A DNA stretch of 64,000 nt from NCBI RefSeq assembly GCF_016772475.1, contig NZ_CP068595.1, positions 5,332,001 through 5,396,000 of the forward strand. The letters run 5' to 3'. The notes under the pieces are model-generated. The model was given only the letters and a program-made list of their open reading frames with translations. It was not told where the DNA came from and made no database searches. This document shows, piece after piece, positions 62,714 to 64,000 of this stretch. Position numbers and translations under genes: made by a program. The stretch comes from Paenibacillus sonchi (GTDB lineage Bacteria > Bacillota > Bacilli > Paenibacillales > Paenibacillaceae). Within the stretch, counting starts at the first letter, position 1; the number at the start of each line of letters is the position of its first letter.

Positions 62714-64000
62714 TTGAAAATTACACTTCCTGACGGCTGTGAAATCAGAGTGGATGGACAAAGCGGCAGCTTTGAAGTTTCGCTATCCTTAGTACAGGAT
62801 AATGCTGAAACAGGTATACATGTTATTCGTCTTGTTCTGCAAGCTCCGGCTCCGGCTGTTCCGCCGGTTTTATCCATGAAATGGAGCCGGGCCGCAGTGG
62901 ATGTGCAGGGACTGTGGCATCCGTCGGTGGAACGCAGCCGGGCGCTGATTCCCGATTGGTGGCAGGGCTTCGCCTCCAGAGCGGCGTCCTCCGCACCGGT
63001 GATCAGCCTGTACGGGAACCGGGGGAATAATGTGCTGACCTTTGCCTGCTCCGATGTCCTGCATCCGGTGGAGCTTCATGCAGGTCTTCATGAGGAAACC
63101 TCATGCTTTCATTGCTCCGTGACGTTGTGTGCTGAGCCCAGGCCGCTAGTGGATCATCTAGAGGTTGTCCTTCGGCTGGATAGCCGCAGCTGTCCTTATT
63201 ATGAAGCGCTTCGAGGAGTGGGTGAATGGTGGGCAGGACTTCCCGGCTGTGAGCCGTCCCCCGTTCCGGAAGCCGCCAGGGAGCCGATGTATTCAACCTG
63301 GTACAGCTTCCACCAGCAGCTGGAGCCTGAAGCGGTGGAGGCTGAATGCGCTTTGGCGGCAGCGATGGGCTGCCAGACGGTCATAGTGGATGACGGGTGG
63401 CAGACCTCTGACGAGACACGGGGGTATGCTTATTGCGGGGACTGGAGGGTGAGTGCCGATAAAATTCCCGATCTGAAGGCTCATGTTGCCGTCATACATG
63501 ATCTGGGGATGAAATTCATGCTGTGGTACGCGGTTCCGTTCATCGGCAAGCACAGTGAGGCCTGGGCTAGATTCAGGGATAAACTTCTGTATGTAAATGA
63601 TGCTATGGGTGCAGGGGTTGTAGACCCCCGCTACCCGGAAGTACGGGAGTATCTGACCGGCATCTATGAGCAGGCTGTCCGGGACTGGGACCTTGACGGC
63701 TTTAAGCTGGATTTTGTTGACAGCTTTTATGCGGTTAAGGATTCGCCTCCCGGGAAGGAGGACGGACAAGACACTGTATCCGTGCATGAAGCGGTAGACA
63801 TGCTGCTGAGTGGCATCATTTCCCGGCTGCGCCGGCTGAAGCCCGACATTCTGATCGAATTCCGCCAGAATTACATTGGTCCGCTTATGCGCAAATACGG
63901 GAATATGTTCCGGGCAGGTGACTGCCCGAACGATGCGCTGCAGAACCGGATGAAGACAATGGATATCCGGCTGATCTGCGGCTCGACCCCGGCTCATGCC
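62714..64000 (+). CDS. GH36-like alpha-galactosidase, 3' end outside window
   Basis: The first 429 residues, with an open frame to the window end. After an N-terminal beta domain (~1-200) the barrel shows VIVDDGWQTSD, MLWYAVPFIG, the nucleophile Asp333 in DGFKLDFVDS, ILIEFRQNYIG and MFRAGDCPND, all typical of GH36/GH27-clan enzymes. No signal peptide, so it is intracellular. The TTG start lies after AAGGAG. With the GH26 mannanase it fits removal of galactose side chains from imported galactomannan fragments. Alternative: a raffinose-type alpha-galactosidase. Confidence 0.85.
   Translation, partial: MKITLPDGCEIRVDGQSGSFEVSLSLVQDNAETGIHVIRLVLQAPAPAVPPVLSMKWSRAAVDVQGLWHPSVERSRALIPDWWQGFASRAASSAPVISLYGNRGNNVLTFACSDVLHPVELHAGLHEETSCFHCSVTLCAEPRPLVDHLEVVLRLDSRSCPYYEALRGVGEWWAGLPGCEPSPVPEAAREPMYSTWYSFHQQLEPEAVEAECALAAAMGCQTVIVDDGWQTSDETRGYAYCGDWRVSADKIPDLKAHVAVIHDLGMKFMLWYAVPFIGKHSEAWARFRDKLLYVNDAMGAGVVDPRYPEVREYLTGIYEQAVRDWDLDGFKLDFVDSFYAVKDSPPGKEDGQDTVSVHEAVDMLLSGIISRLRRLKPDILIEFRQNYIGPLMRKYGNMFRAGDCPNDALQNRMKTMDIRLICGSTPAHA

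Noticed and set aside
1..64000. tRNA, rRNA, CRISPR array or prophage
   Set aside because: None was recognised: no cloverleaf-type or rRNA sequence, no regularly spaced repeats, and no phage structural genes. Small RNAs cannot be excluded by eye.

Overview
The window looks like the chromosome of a Paenibacillus-type soil Firmicute. Three things point there: Gram-positive gene content (lipoprotein solute-binding proteins, YesMN-type two-component pairs, strong Shine-Dalgarno sites), many secreted or transported carbohydrate systems, and a cyclomaltodextrin glucanotransferase laid out like the P. macerans enzyme. Species cannot be fixed from sequence reading alone. No rRNA, tRNA or CRISPR array was seen.

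Layout. 0-3.9 kb: end of a DUF58/DUF4129 operon, a MerR regulator, a disrupted alpha/beta-hydrolase and a small orphan protein. 3.9-4.6 kb: no convincing gene, hairpin-rich, possibly a dispersed repeat. 4.6-7.7 kb: a GH42 beta-galactosidase divergent from an AraC regulator. 7.7-13.7 kb: a four-gene operon of a large exported protein plus a MacAB-like ABC exporter (ATPase, FtsX-type permease, membrane-fusion protein). 13.8-17 kb: NagZ-like lipoprotein, ferritin, and a CDF metal exporter with Mn-type ligands. 17.2-34.3 kb: a long co-directional sugar locus made of a GntR/solute-binding chimera regulator, an ABC importer (SBP and two permeases), and a run of oxidoreductases, a beta-propeller protein, a glycosyltransferase, an RraA-type aldolase, SDR, amidohydrolase, IlvD/Edd dehydratase, epimerase-like protein and DapA-type aldolase. 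It reads as import followed by non-phosphorylative oxidation, dehydration and aldol cleavage of a sugar or sugar acid.

34.6-36.7 kb: secreted CGTase with a CcpA (cre) site over its promoter. 37.4-39.8 kb: an ADP-ribose module (NrtR-like Nudix regulator, NADAR, bacterial PARG). 40-41.8 kb: an IS4/IS701-like element inserted at the start codon of a hemerythrin gene, whose own terminal base rebuilds a GTG start. 42-45.1 kb: MarR regulator, SEC-C/TPR protein and an NmrA-like NAD(P)-binding protein; the MarR and NmrA-like genes carry the same 18-bp palindrome. 45.2-49.1 kb: HssRS-HrtBA haem sensing and efflux with a recognisable HssR box. 49.3-49.9 kb: a small membrane protein/XRE pair under a long inverted repeat. 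50-64 kb: a hemicellulose locus with a GH74-like propeller, a multidomain GH26 mannanase, an ABC importer, a YesN/YesM pair and a GH36 alpha-galactosidase cut by the window end. Mannanase plus alpha-galactosidase suggests galactomannan. A repeated 25-bp motif precedes the three transcription units from 50 to 55.6 kb.

Quality note: six genes are frameshifted by apparent loss of exactly one base inside a G or C run (near 2937, 7637, 27644, 28305, 38814 and 54496), and one SBP gene by a +1 near 20103-20109. The pattern suggests homopolymer sequencing error rather than gene decay, so these genes may be intact in the organism.
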